Assembly: GCA_965228695.1 (NCBI GenBank)
Contig: CBDDIB010000002.1
Span: 4,526,001 to 4,590,000, forward strand
DNA from: JAJFJD01 sp965228695
GTDB taxonomy: Bacteria; Pseudomonadota; Alphaproteobacteria; UBA8366
Length of the DNA stretch: 64,000 bases
Direction of reading: 5' to 3'
Shown: in pieces, positions 1 through 7,792 of the stretch
Layout: each line of letters begins with the position of its first letter
Numbering within the stretch: the first letter of the stretch is position 1
Notes under the pieces: model-generated
The model's database searches: none
The model's input: the letters and a program-made list of their open reading frames with translations, nothing else
What the model was told of the DNA's origin: nothing
Translations under genes and position numbers: made by a program

Positions 1-491
1 CGACGCTGCTGGCCCCGGCCGATCGGCCCGGCGCCCGCACGGTCCCGGTTGCCGGCCGCATCCATCCTTTGGTGAGCGTACCGGTGCTCACACGCCGCCT
101 TCGGAACGGTGAAGTCATCCGCAAGGACGACCTGAAGGCGCAAATGATGCGGCGCAGCAGCGTCGGCAACAGCACGGTGCTGGATCCGGAGAAGATCGTC
201 GGCATGGGCGTCCGGCGCACGCTTCGCAGCGATAAGCCCGTGCGGCGCGGCGACATCCGCGAACCGGTCCTCGTCGCGCGGAACAGCCTCGTCGTCATGA
301 AATACAAAACCGCGAACATGCTGATCACCGCACAGGGCAAAGCGCGCGAAAACGGAACGCGCGGCGAAACCATCCGCATTCAAAATACCGGCAGCGGCAA
401 GACCATTGAAGGCGTCGTGGTCGGCCCCGGCATGGTCGCCGTCGGTACATTCGGCACAATCGGCGCCATCGCTGCGAGGCCAACCCGCTAA
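1..491 (+). CDS. flgA: FlgA, flagellar P-ring assembly chaperone (C-terminal part)
   Basis: The reading frame is open from base 3, so the gene begins upstream and only about 162 C-terminal residues are present. FlgA is a periplasmic chaperone that helps FlgI assemble into the P ring around the rod. The visible part is the SAF/FlgA core: the segment 'VAGRIHPLVSVPVLTRRL' and the following 'G.V...DL' and 'RPVRRGD' type turns are typical of the family. Its stop codon overlaps the flgH start as TAATG, which shows translational coupling in a rod-ring operon. An internal TTG at 69 is an artefact of the window edge, not a start. Confidence 0.9.
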   Translation, partial: TLLAPADRPGARTVPVAGRIHPLVSVPVLTRRLRNGEVIRKDDLKAQMMRRSSVGNSTVLDPEKIVGMGVRRTLRSDKPVRRGDIREPVLVARNSLVVMKYKTANMLITAQGKARENGTRGETIRIQNTGSGKTIEGVVVGPGMVAVGTFGTIGAIAARPTR

Positions 492-1252
492 TGCCGCACC
501 CTACCCGAAGCACACTTCGTTATCTGACCTGCATCTTGGTTGCCGGCACCGTCTTGAGCGGCTGCAACACCCTGCAGCGCCTCGCCGACGTCGGCGCGGA
601 ACCCAAGATGACGAACATTCAGAACCCGCTGCACAAACAAGGCTACCGCCCCGTCAGCATGCCGATGCCAGCACCGGTTACGGCGCATCGCGAACCCAAC
701 TCGCTGTGGCGTCCCGGATCCCGCGCCTTTTTCAAGGACCTGCGGGCAACCCGTGTGGGCGACCTGCTGACCGTGGTCATTCAAATCGACGACAAGGGTG
801 AACTGGACAACAACAGCACCCGCAGCCGGGACAATACCGAAGGCGCCGACGCGCCCGCGATCCTCGGGTACGAAACGTCGCTCAGCAAGGTCCTGCCCGA
901 CGCGATCAATCCCGGCAATCTGCTGGAGTTGTCGTCAAACTCGAATTCGAACGGCGATTCATCGATCGACCGCGAAGAAGAGATCGACCTCGAACTCGCC
1001 GCCGTCGTGACCCAAGTCCTGCCGAACGGCAATCTGGTCATTCTCGGCCGGCAGGAAACGCGGGTGAACTACGAGGTTCGCGAGTTGCAGATCACGGGCG
1101 TCATCCGCCCGGAAGACATCACCAGTCAAAACACCATCAGCTACGAAAAAATTGCCGAGGCGCGGCTCGCCTACGGCGGGCGCGGTTTCATGAGCGACGT
1201 GCAGCAACCGCGTTACGGTCAGCAGATCATCGACATCCTGTTCCCATTCTGA
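491..1252 (+). CDS. flgH: FlgH, flagellar L-ring lipoprotein
   Basis: The 253-residue product forms the outer-membrane L ring of the basal body, through which the rod passes. It opens with a short basic region, a hydrophobic stretch and a lipobox LSGC (cysteine about residue 25), so it should be a lipoprotein cut by signal peptidase II. The body carries the FlgH pattern: 'SLWRPGSRAFFKDLRA' followed by a receptor-like beta core, and a C-terminus 'IARLAYGGRG' type ending in 'DILFPF'. Length is normal for the family. It follows flgA with a one-base overlap. Transcription probably ends at the hairpin about 100 bp downstream. Confidence 0.95.
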   Translation: MPHPTRSTLRYLTCILVAGTVLSGCNTLQRLADVGAEPKMTNIQNPLHKQGYRPVSMPMPAPVTAHREPNSLWRPGSRAFFKDLRATRVGDLLTVVIQIDDKGELDNNSTRSRDNTEGADAPAILGYETSLSKVLPDAINPGNLLELSSNSNSNGDSSIDREEEIDLELAAVVTQVLPNGNLVILGRQETRVNYEVRELQITGVIRPEDITSQNTISYEKIAEARLAYGGRGFMSDVQQPRYGQQIIDILFPF

Positions 1253-1354
1253 GGCGCGCGGGAACCGGCATGGCATAGGACCAGACGAATTCAGGGATTT
1301 GCGTTCGCCCTTATCCTCTCCTCCTCCCCAACGCGCTAGGGCGGCGCAAATAAA

Positions 1355-1395
1355 GAGGCCGGTGCTCCTTTGGATCACCGGCCTCGTTTCTTTGT
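1355..1395. terminator. Bidirectional Rho-independent terminator between flgH and dksA
   Basis: A perfect 10-bp stem (GAGGCCGGTG at 1355-1364 pairing with CACCGGCCTC at 1376-1385) encloses an 11-base loop. It is flanked by an A-rich tract on the left and GTTTCTTT on the right, so it can terminate in both directions. It sits between convergent genes: flgH ends on the plus strand and dksA ends on the minus strand. Confidence 0.85.
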
Positions 1396-1428
1396 TCGGC
1401 GCGGAAAATATCCGCCGCCCGACGGCGC

Positions 1429-1848
1429 CTAGTCGTCCCGCCGCGTCCTTTCCATCCGTTCGTGCCGCTCCTGCGCCTCCAGGCTGAGGGTCGCTATGGG
1501 CCGCGCCTCCAACCGACGCAGGGAAATCGGCTCGTCGGTTTCCTCGCAATATCCGTAGGTGCCCTCGTCGATACGCCGCAGCGCCTCGTCGATCTTGGCG
1601 ATCAATTTGCGTTGCCGGTCTCGGGTCCGCAACTCGAGGGATCTGTCGGTTTCTTTCGTCGCCCGATCCGCCATATCGGGCACCGCCAGACTTTCGCTTT
1701 GCAAATTGCGGAGTGTTTCGTTCGACTCCTGCAACAATTCGCTGCGCCAAGCGAGGAGCTTAATGCGAAAATATTCACGCTGGCGAGCGTTCATAAATTC
1801 TTCCTCTTCGCTCGGCCTATAATCCGGCGGCAGCAGGGGATTCGACAT
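1429..1848 (-). CDS. dksA: DksA/TraR-family RNA polymerase-binding protein
   Basis: The 139-residue protein is DksA-like: an N-terminal helix, a long coiled coil carrying acidic tip residues ('VPDMADRATKETD'), then the zinc-finger region and a C-terminal helix. DksA enters the RNA polymerase secondary channel and works with ppGpp on stable-RNA and amino-acid promoters. The four-cysteine finger is degenerate. In 'GYCEETDEPISLRRLEARP...TLSLEAQ' only the first cysteine remains and the others are Thr, Ser and Ala. Such cysteine-poor DksA proteins are known in alphaproteobacteria and P. aeruginosa and can work without zinc. The gene is convergent with flgH and its own start has an upstream AGGAGT-like site. 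Confidence 0.88.
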   Translation of the reverse strand: MSNPLLPPDYRPSEEEEFMNARQREYFRIKLLAWRSELLQESNETLRNLQSESLAVPDMADRATKETDRSLELRTRDRQRKLIAKIDEALRRIDEGTYGYCEETDEPISLRRLEARPIATLSLEAQERHERMERTRRDD

Positions 1849-1953
1849 GCGTCACTCCTAGCACGGTACCGACTATCGAGCGGCGCGGAATATATAGGCC
1901 AGAACGGGCCTGAGCAAGCCCCTGGCCATTGAACAAATTTTGATCAAAAATTT

Positions 1954-1972
1954 GGCGCTGAATTCCGGCGCC
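1954..1972 (-). terminator. Possible weak terminator downstream of fliX
   Basis: GGCGC at 1954-1958 pairs with GCGCC at 1968-1972 around a 9-base loop. On the minus strand this hairpin is followed by AAATTTTTG, so the U tract is displaced by three bases. It lies between the fliX stop and the dksA promoter region. Stem strength is modest. The imperfect AT-rich inverted repeat around 1935-1952 is next to it. Confidence 0.3.
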
Positions 1973-1995
1973 GGAAAAAGAAAAATTCCATTAAA

Positions 1996-2442
1996 TCAAT
2001 TATCTCTCTCGAACTTTGCGAGTTCTACCCGAGCGCGTAATTCAATTTCGTCTAGGATCATATTCAGCTTCGGGTCGTCACTTTGGACACGATGATGCTC
2101 GACCATCGTCGTGATGCGCTCCAAGTCCTGCTTCGCAACACCGCCCGAAATGATGCCAATTCGCAGTTGGTCCAGCGTATCCAAGAGATCAACCGCCCAT
2201 CGGCGAGCCTTTTTTCGCGCCTCGCCATCGGTCGCATCACCGACTTCCTGGATGGACAGCAAGGCATCCACGGATTGCACCGGTGCAACCGTGCCGATCT
2301 GATCGGCACCGTCGCGATCCGACTCCAAATGCTTCGAAAATTGCGTTGTCTGCGCCTTGCCGGCCTTTTCACTGCGCTTGACGGGCGACGCCGTCCGGCT
2401 CGGGGCGGTACGGTCGATTTTCATGGCCGAAACATACTGCAT
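1996..2442 (-). CDS. fliX: FliX, class II flagellar assembly regulator
   Basis: FliX is a membrane-associated alphaproteobacterial protein that couples basal-body assembly to late gene expression by controlling FlbD, and stabilises early structures. The 148-residue product has the family layout: a basic disordered N-terminus rich in Lys, Ser and Thr, then a helical domain with 'VDALLSIQEVGDA', 'RRWAVDLLDTLDQLRIGIISGG' and a C-terminal 'DEIELRARVELAKFE' helix. Start is uncertain: ATG at 2442 has GAGGTG only two bases away, while ATG at 2424 (MKIDRTAP) matches the usual FliX N-terminus. Divergent transcription from flgI is the same arrangement described in Caulobacter. Its partner flbD lies at 35125-36462. 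Confidence 0.9.
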   Translation of the reverse strand: MQYVSAMKIDRTAPSRTASPVKRSEKAGKAQTTQFSKHLESDRDGADQIGTVAPVQSVDALLSIQEVGDATDGEARKKARRWAVDLLDTLDQLRIGIISGGVAKQDLERITTMVEHHRVQSDDPKLNMILDEIELRARVELAKFERDN

Positions 2443-2490
2443 TTCACCTCAAATAGAAATGTGGTCAACCCGGGTCGAGTCCGGGCAAAG

Positions 2491-2527
2491 GGCAAACTTT
2501 GCCGACGGCATCGGCAGGGGTTGCCGA
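2491..2527. promoter_or_regulatory. Two ftr-like (FlbD-type) inverted repeats upstream of flgI
   Basis: Two inverted repeats lie side by side in the fliX-flgI intergenic region: GGCAAACTTTGCC at 2491-2503 and TCGGCAGGGGTTGCCGA at 2511-2527. Both match a CGGCAA-spacer-TTGCCG plan like the ftr enhancers bound by FlbD in Caulobacter. They lie about 90-130 bp upstream of a sigma-54 promoter, a normal enhancer distance. FlbD is encoded in this window. Assignment is by pattern only. Confidence 0.6.
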
Positions 2528-2617
2528 AACGGCGCATCGTCTCGGATCGATGACCCTTCGAAAATTAATTAATATCTTTATTTCAATTGGTTATGGGAAT
2601 TCGAAAACGGGCAATCC

Positions 2618-2633
2618 TGGCATGGCGTTCGCT
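2618..2633 (+). promoter_or_regulatory. Sigma-54 promoter of the flgI operon
   Basis: TGGCATG-GCGT-TCGCT matches the -24/-12 consensus TGGCACG-N4-TTGCT with two differences and keeps the essential GG and GC doublets with correct spacing. The predicted start is near 2644, about 30 bp before the flgI ATG at 2675. The paired inverted repeats at 2491-2527 would be its enhancer. Confidence 0.65.
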
Positions 2634-2674
2634 TTGTAAAAGGCAATATTTCCAGGCGCCGGTCCGAAGGTCCA

Positions 2675-3838
2675 ATGACGCAGAATCCGTTCCTATCTCT
2701 CATCAAGCCTTGGCATTGCACATGCCGAGTCGGCCTCCGTCTAGCGGTTTACACGCTGATGCTCGTATTCGTCTGGACATCGGACGCCGCTTCGCAAGCG
2801 CGGATCAAGGATATCGTCGATTTCGAAGGCGTCCGGGAAAACCTGCTGGTCGGGTACGGGCTGGTCGTCGGCTTGAACGGAACCGGCGACAGCCTCAGCA
2901 GCGCGGTGTTCACCAAGGAAAGCCTGATCGGCATGCTCGAACGGCTTGGCGTGAATGCCCGCGACAACAATCTCAAAACGAACAACGTCGCCGCCGTGAT
3001 GGTTACCGCCACGCTCCCGCCGTTTGCGCGCCAAGGAAGCCGGATCGACGTCAGCGTTTCGGCGCTGGGCGACGCCAAGAACCTGCTCGGCGGAACATTG
3101 CTGGTGACGCCCTTGCTCGGCGCCGACGGAGAGGTTTATTCGGTGGCGCAAGGCAGCCTGCAGGTCGGCGGCTTTACGGCGCAAGGCGCCGGCGAAACCG
3201 TGACCAAGGGCGTGCCGACGAGCGCCCGCATCCCCAACGGCGCGATCGTCGAGCGCGAAATCCCGTTCCGCCTCGCCGGCATGAAGCAAGTTCGGCTCTC
3301 GCTGCGCAACCCCGACTTCACGACGGCGCGCCGCATCGCCCGCGCGGTCAACGCCTTCGTCGGCGAACGCTCGGCCCGCGTGACGGACCCGGCGACCGTC
3401 GAACTGAACGTTCCCAAATCATACAAAAACGCGGTCGTCGAGCTGCTGACCGACGTCGAGCAACTTCGGGTCGAGCCGGATACCATCGCCAAGGTGGTGA
3501 TCGACGAACAGGCCGGCGTGATCGTGATGGGTGAGAATGTCAGGATCAGCACCGTGGCGATCGCCCAAGGCAGCCTGACGATCCGAATCACCGAGACGCC
3601 GCAGGTTTCCCAACCACAGCCCTTCTCGAACACCGGCAGCACGGCGATCGTCGACCGCACCGACGTACAGGTGGAAGAAGGAGACGACAAGAAGCTCGGC
3701 GTCCTGAACAACGGCGTCACGCTGCAGGAACTGGTCAACGGCATCAACGCGCTGGGGATCGGGCCGCGCGACATGATTACGATCCTTCAGGCGATCAAGG
3801 CAGCCGGCGCACTGCAAGCGGAAATCGAGGTCTTGTAA
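2675..3838 (+). CDS. flgI: FlgI, flagellar P-ring protein
   Basis: FlgI monomers form the P ring in the periplasm around the rod. The 387-residue product begins with a signal peptide (basic start, hydrophobic 'VYTLMLVFVWT', likely cleavage near 'SDAASQA'). It then has the hallmark 'ARIKDIVDFEGVRENLLVGYGLVVGLNGTGDS' region, given here in part, and the conserved end 'GPRDMITILQAIKAAGALQAEIEVL'-type helix. Length is normal. An AAGG ribosome site precedes ATG 2675. The stop overlaps the next start as TAATG, so flgI and flgJ are coupled. It is the first gene of a five-gene operon running to flgL. Confidence 0.96.
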   Translation: MTQNPFLSLIKPWHCTCRVGLRLAVYTLMLVFVWTSDAASQARIKDIVDFEGVRENLLVGYGLVVGLNGTGDSLSSAVFTKESLIGMLERLGVNARDNNLKTNNVAAVMVTATLPPFARQGSRIDVSVSALGDAKNLLGGTLLVTPLLGADGEVYSVAQGSLQVGGFTAQGAGETVTKGVPTSARIPNGAIVEREIPFRLAGMKQVRLSLRNPDFTTARRIARAVNAFVGERSARVTDPATVELNVPKSYKNAVVELLTDVEQLRVEPDTIAKVVIDEQAGVIVMGENVRISTVAIAQGSLTIRITETPQVSQPQPFSNTGSTAIVDRTDVQVEEGDDKKLGVLNNGVTLQELVNGINALGIGPRDMITILQAIKAAGALQAEIEVL

Positions 3839-4164
3839 TGGAAAGTCCCGTTTCGATCGATCAGGTCACCCAATCGCTGACGTCGTCGCGCGCCCCTCAA
3901 ATGGACCGGCTGACGGGGGCGTCGGATGAGCAGATCCGCAAGACCGCGGAAGAGTTCGAAGGCTTCTTCGTCTCGATGATGCTGGAAAGCATGTTCGCCG
4001 GCATCAAGACGGACTCCTTGTTCGGCGGCGGCCAGGGCGAAGCGGTTTTCCGGTCCATGCTGCTGCAGGAATACGGAAAAACGATCTCCCAGAGCAACGG
4101 CTTCGGCATCGCCGATACCGTGCAGCGCGAAATCCTGAAATTGCAGGAGGTGCAGAACTCATGA
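3838..4164 (+). CDS. flgJ: FlgJ N-terminal-type rod-binding protein
   Basis: The 108-residue protein corresponds to the N-terminal half of enterobacterial FlgJ, which caps or scaffolds rod assembly. The conserved core is 'RKTAEEFEGFFVSMMLESMF' followed by 'FGGGQGEAVFRSMLLQEYG'. The muramidase domain of E. coli FlgJ is absent, as is usual in alphaproteobacteria, where the protein has also been called CheL. A separate peptidoglycan hydrolase would be expected elsewhere in the genome. Its start overlaps the flgI stop and its own stop overlaps the next start as ATGA. Confidence 0.9.
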   Translation: MESPVSIDQVTQSLTSSRAPQMDRLTGASDEQIRKTAEEFEGFFVSMMLESMFAGIKTDSLFGGGQGEAVFRSMLLQEYGKTISQSNGFGIADTVQREILKLQEVQNS

Positions 4165-4607
4165 CACCGAATGAAATGACCCGCCGCGCGGTCGATGCGA
4201 CCTTGTCGCTGGCCGACGTCATCGACGAAGAGAACAAGGCGCTCGCACAGGCGCGCGTCGAACGCGTTACCGCGCTTCAGGACGCGAAGCAGACCGCCTC
4301 CGACGTATTCGAAGCCCGCATTCGCGAGTTGAAGGAAAACCCGGACCACCTGACGCAAGCCGCGCCGACCATGCAACGCCAGCTGGAGACCGCGAAGCAG
4401 CGCCTCGACGAGGTCGCAACCGTGAATATCAACGCCCTCCGCTCGGCGATCGAACTGAACAAGCGCCTGGCGGAGCGGATCGCGCATTCGGTCGACCGAC
4501 AACGCGTCAGCGCCGCCGGATACACGAAGAACGGGGCGTCGGCCGTCGGCCAGCCGAACAATCACCTGAACGATCCGATGCCCATTTCGCTGAACGAAAC
4601 CCTCTGA
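4161..4607 (+). CDS. FlgN-like export chaperone for FlgK and FlgL
   Basis: This 148-residue, almost entirely helical protein lies between the rod-binding gene and flgK. Its heptad-rich middle ('EENKALAQARVERVTALQDAK' region) and the low-complexity tail with a late 'GYTKNGA' segment resemble FlgN. FlgN chaperones hook-filament junction proteins to the export gate. Sequence identity in this family is low, so position (just before flgK and flgL) and the helical profile carry most of the weight. It is coupled to the upstream gene by an ATGA overlap. Confidence 0.7.
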   Translation: MTPNEMTRRAVDATLSLADVIDEENKALAQARVERVTALQDAKQTASDVFEARIRELKENPDHLTQAAPTMQRQLETAKQRLDEVATVNINALRSAIELNKRLAERIAHSVDRQRVSAAGYTKNGASAVGQPNNHLNDPMPISLNETL

Positions 4608-4635
4608 TCCACGGCCGGACCGACCGAGACCGATC

Positions 4636-6747
4636 ATGTCACTCTCCTTGGCCCTTCGAAGTGCTCTTAGCGGACTAAGCGCGGCCCAAACCGCTATCCA
4701 GGTCACGTCCGACAATGTGACCAACGCCAACACGCCGGGGCACACGCGGAAGTTCGTCGAGAATCAATCGCGCCTGATCGCCGCGCAGGGCGCCGGGGTC
4801 GACACGGGCATCATTTCCCGCGAGGTCGACGATTTCCTTCTGTCCCAGATACGGGATCAACAAAGCACCGTCGGCCAACTCACCGTCCGCGACCGGTTCC
4901 TGGCGCAAATTCAGAACATGTTCGGCTCGCCGGAAACCAATCGAACGATCTCCAGTTCGCTGAACGATCTCAAAACATCGTTCGAGGCGCTTGCCGCCAC
5001 GCCGGAATCGCAAGCAAACGCATCCGATGTCGTCAACATCGCCCGCCAGACCGTCCAACTCTTCAACGATCTCAGCAACACGATTCAGGATCTCCGGGCC
5101 GAGGCCGATCGGGAGATCGAGCGCATCGTCACGCAGCTCGACGGCCGGTTCGAAATCGTCGCGGGGCTGAACGTCCAGATCGCCAATGCGGAAATACTGA
5201 ACCAGTCGAGCGCCTCGTTGCGCGACGAACGCGACCGGGCGCTTGCCGAAATCGCGACGAATATCGACATCAGGATCGTTGAACAGAATGACGGCACCGT
5301 CAGCCTGTTCTCGGCAGGCGGCCGTCTCCTCGTCGACCGCGGGTCGGCACTCGCCATAAGCCACGACGCGGTCTCGCAGGCGAGCGCCAGCATCGCCTAT
5401 GTCAATCCCGGCGACCCGACCTATCCGGGCGGCATTACCGGAATCTTCGTGAACGGCTCGACCGCCGCCGCCGACGACATTACCGATGAAATCCGGGGCG
5501 GCAGCCTCAAGGCGCTGATCGACATGCGCGACACCGAGCTTCCGAACCTGCAACGGGAGTTGGACGAACTCGCGCAGGCGCTGATTTCAGAAATGAACAA
5601 AGCGCATAATGCCGGCACCGCTTTTCCGCCGCCGTCAACACTGACCGGCAGTCAGACTTTCGGCTCGACCGACGTCTTCTCGGCCACCGGCAGCGTTCGG
5701 GTCGCGGTTCTCGACCAAACGACGGGCGTCGTGGTCGAAACATTGGACATCGCGCTCGGCGCCATGACGACGGTGGACGACCTGCGCACTGCCGTTAACG
5801 GCATGACCAACGTAACCGCCACGTTCAATGCGGCCGGGCAGCTCGTCGTCTCGGCAAATACCGCGGGTCAGGGCATCGCCATCAACGAATTGACCAGCGC
5901 CGTGACGACGGTCGGCGGCGAAACACGCGGCGTCTCTCACTATTTCGGCCTGAATGATCTATTCCAGGCGAATGTCGACGGGACCGCCTATGACTCGTTT
6001 TCCAGCGCCCGCCAGAATGACAGCACCACCGCCCTCGGGCTGACGGGCACGCTTACCTTCAACGCTGCCGGCGTGTCGACGACGGTCGGCTATACCGCCG
6101 GTCAGAATCTCGACACCATCGCCGCCAACATCACCGCGAACGGAACGCTTGCAGGCGCCAACATATCGGCGCGGGTGGTCGATGACGGATCGGGCCGCCG
6201 CCTGATCGTCGAGGACACGGACGGCAACAACTTCGTCATGACCGACTCCAGCACCCTGCTGTCCACGCTCGGCGTGACGAACGAGTCGACAAGCGTGTCC
6301 AACGTCATAACCGTGCGCAGCGACGTCGTTTCAAACCAGGCGCTGGTCGCCCGCGGCACGCTGAGCAGTGCAGGCGGTCTTGCCGCGGGCGACGATGGAT
6401 TGACGGTCGGCGACGGCAGCGCGGCCGCCGCGCTCGCGGGTGTGTTCGACGCCACGATCAGTTTCGGGAGCGCGGGCGGCCTCACCGGCACGTCGAATAC
6501 GCTGTCGGAATATGGCGCCACGATCGTATCGGTGCAGGCTGCGATCGCGTCGAACACCTCCAGCGAACTGGATTTCAATTCGTCCTTCCTGGAAACGCTT
6601 GAATTCCGGAACGGATCGATTTCCGGGGTCAATATCGATGAAGAACTCGCAAATCTGATCGTCTTCGAACAGGCTTTCAATGCGTCGGCACGGGTCATCA
6701 CCATCGCATCCGATCTGCTCGAAGAACTGATCAACATCGTGCGATAA
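4636..6747 (+). CDS. flgK: FlgK, hook-filament junction protein 1
   Basis: The 703-residue protein starts with the D0 rod-type motif 'LALRSALSGLSAAQTAIQV' and 'SDNVTNANTPGHTRK', and ends with the matching helix 'EELANLIVFEQAFNASARVI'. These form the two-helix D0 domain of the axial family. The centre (about residues 330-640) is a long, Thr/Gly/Asp-rich beta region forming the exposed domains, with repeated 'TTVGYTAGQNLDTIAANI'-like units similar to those of phage and flagellar surface domains. The protein is exported through the flagellar type III system without a signal peptide and sits between hook and filament. It is larger than E. coli FlgK (about 550 residues) because of these surface domains. 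Confidence 0.95.
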   Translation: MSLSLALRSALSGLSAAQTAIQVTSDNVTNANTPGHTRKFVENQSRLIAAQGAGVDTGIISREVDDFLLSQIRDQQSTVGQLTVRDRFLAQIQNMFGSPETNRTISSSLNDLKTSFEALAATPESQANASDVVNIARQTVQLFNDLSNTIQDLRAEADREIERIVTQLDGRFEIVAGLNVQIANAEILNQSSASLRDERDRALAEIATNIDIRIVEQNDGTVSLFSAGGRLLVDRGSALAISHDAVSQASASIAYVNPGDPTYPGGITGIFVNGSTAAADDITDEIRGGSLKALIDMRDTELPNLQRELDELAQALISEMNKAHNAGTAFPPPSTLTGSQTFGSTDVFSATGSVRVAVLDQTTGVVVETLDIALGAMTTVDDLRTAVNGMTNVTATFNAAGQLVVSANTAGQGIAINELTSAVTTVGGETRGVSHYFGLNDLFQANVDGTAYDSFSSARQNDSTTALGLTGTLTFNAAGVSTTVGYTAGQNLDTIAANITANGTLAGANISARVVDDGSGRRLIVEDTDGNNFVMTDSSTLLSTLGVTNESTSVSNVITVRSDVVSNQALVARGTLSSAGGLAAGDDGLTVGDGSAAAALAGVFDATISFGSAGGLTGTSNTLSEYGATIVSVQAAIASNTSSELDFNSSFLETLEFRNGSISGVNIDEELANLIVFEQAFNASARVITIASDLLEELINIVR

Positions 6748-6759
6748 CGGAGCGAATAA

Positions 6760-7716
6760 ATGGTTGCCCGTATAGGATCCTTCGCGAACCAACAACTCAT
6801 TCTCGACGCCACGCTGCGCACGCAATCGCAGTTGGCCGAGACACAGCTGCGAGCGGCGACCGGCAAGAAGAGCCAGACCTTCAGCGGCATCGCAGCGGAT
6901 TCGTCCCGCCTGGTAAATCTGAAGAACGAAGTCGCAAAGGCCGAGCAATATATCGAGAATATCGCGACGACCGAGAAACGGCTCAAGCTGATGAATCTCA
7001 GCCTGGAGACGCTCGACGAGATCGCACGGGAGATGCGTTCGATTACCGTCAGTTCGCTAAACGGCGAAGCCGCCAATACCAACAACATCTCGTTCATCGC
7101 GACGGAATTCCTGGATCAAACCGTCGAGCTTCTGAATCAGAAGGACGATTCCCGGTATCTTTTTGCCGGCGGCAAAACCGATACGAAACCCGTCGATCTG
7201 AACAATGGCGTCTATACCGCACCGACGCCACCGCCCTTCGATGCGGTCGCCGATACCGGATACTACGAGGGCGACGCGACGATACAGCAGGTCCGGATCG
7301 ACGACGGCGTCACCGTGCAATATGGAATCACGGCGGACCAATCCGCTTTCGAGAAAGTCATCCGAGCGCTGGACAACATCGCGCAAACGACCTTCACCAA
7401 CCCCATTACCGCGGCCGAGAAACAGGTCTTGAACGACGCCATTACGCTGCTGACGGAAGCAACGGAGAATAATGGCGCGCAAAAAACGATCGGCGGGTTC
7501 GCCGCGGACGTCGCCCTCGACCTGCGGACCATCGACACACAAAAGGACTGGCATAACGAGTTCATCAATTTCGCCACGGAGTCGATCGGCGAGATTGAAA
7601 ACGTGGACACCGCGGAAACGCTCTCGCTCTTGAATTTCCAACAGGTGCAGCTCGAGGCGTCGTTTCAGATCGTGGCCCGGCTCGGTCAGCTTTCGTTGAC
7701 CAACTTCATCCGATAG
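6760..7716 (+). CDS. flgL: FlgL, hook-filament junction protein 3
   Basis: The 318-residue protein joins FlgK to the flagellin filament. The N-terminus 'NQQLILDATLRTQSQLAETQ' followed by 'ATGKKSQTFSGIAADSSRLVNL' and the C-terminus 'LNFQQVQLEASFQIVARLGQLSLTNFI'-type helix are flagellin-like D0/D1 helices. Between them is 'DDSRYLFAGGKTDTKPV', a FlgL hallmark. It lies 12 bp after flgK behind a GGAGCG ribosome site and is the last gene of the operon. No terminator is visible before the TPR gene at 7793. Confidence 0.94.
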   Translation: MVARIGSFANQQLILDATLRTQSQLAETQLRAATGKKSQTFSGIAADSSRLVNLKNEVAKAEQYIENIATTEKRLKLMNLSLETLDEIAREMRSITVSSLNGEAANTNNISFIATEFLDQTVELLNQKDDSRYLFAGGKTDTKPVDLNNGVYTAPTPPPFDAVADTGYYEGDATIQQVRIDDGVTVQYGITADQSAFEKVIRALDNIAQTTFTNPITAAEKQVLNDAITLLTEATENNGAQKTIGGFAADVALDLRTIDTQKDWHNEFINFATESIGEIENVDTAETLSLLNFQQVQLEASFQIVARLGQLSLTNFIR

Positions 7717-7792
7717 CGCGAACCGCCGCGCCCGCGCCGTCGGCCCGGGATACGCTTTAGATCATGGGAGAACATCGGGTCTTGGCCTCCGA

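Noticed and set aside
2587..3534. Long Arg-rich plus-strand frame overlapping flgI
   Set aside because: It is a GC-rich frame shadow of flgI; its product is composed mainly of Arg, Gln and Pro without domain character.
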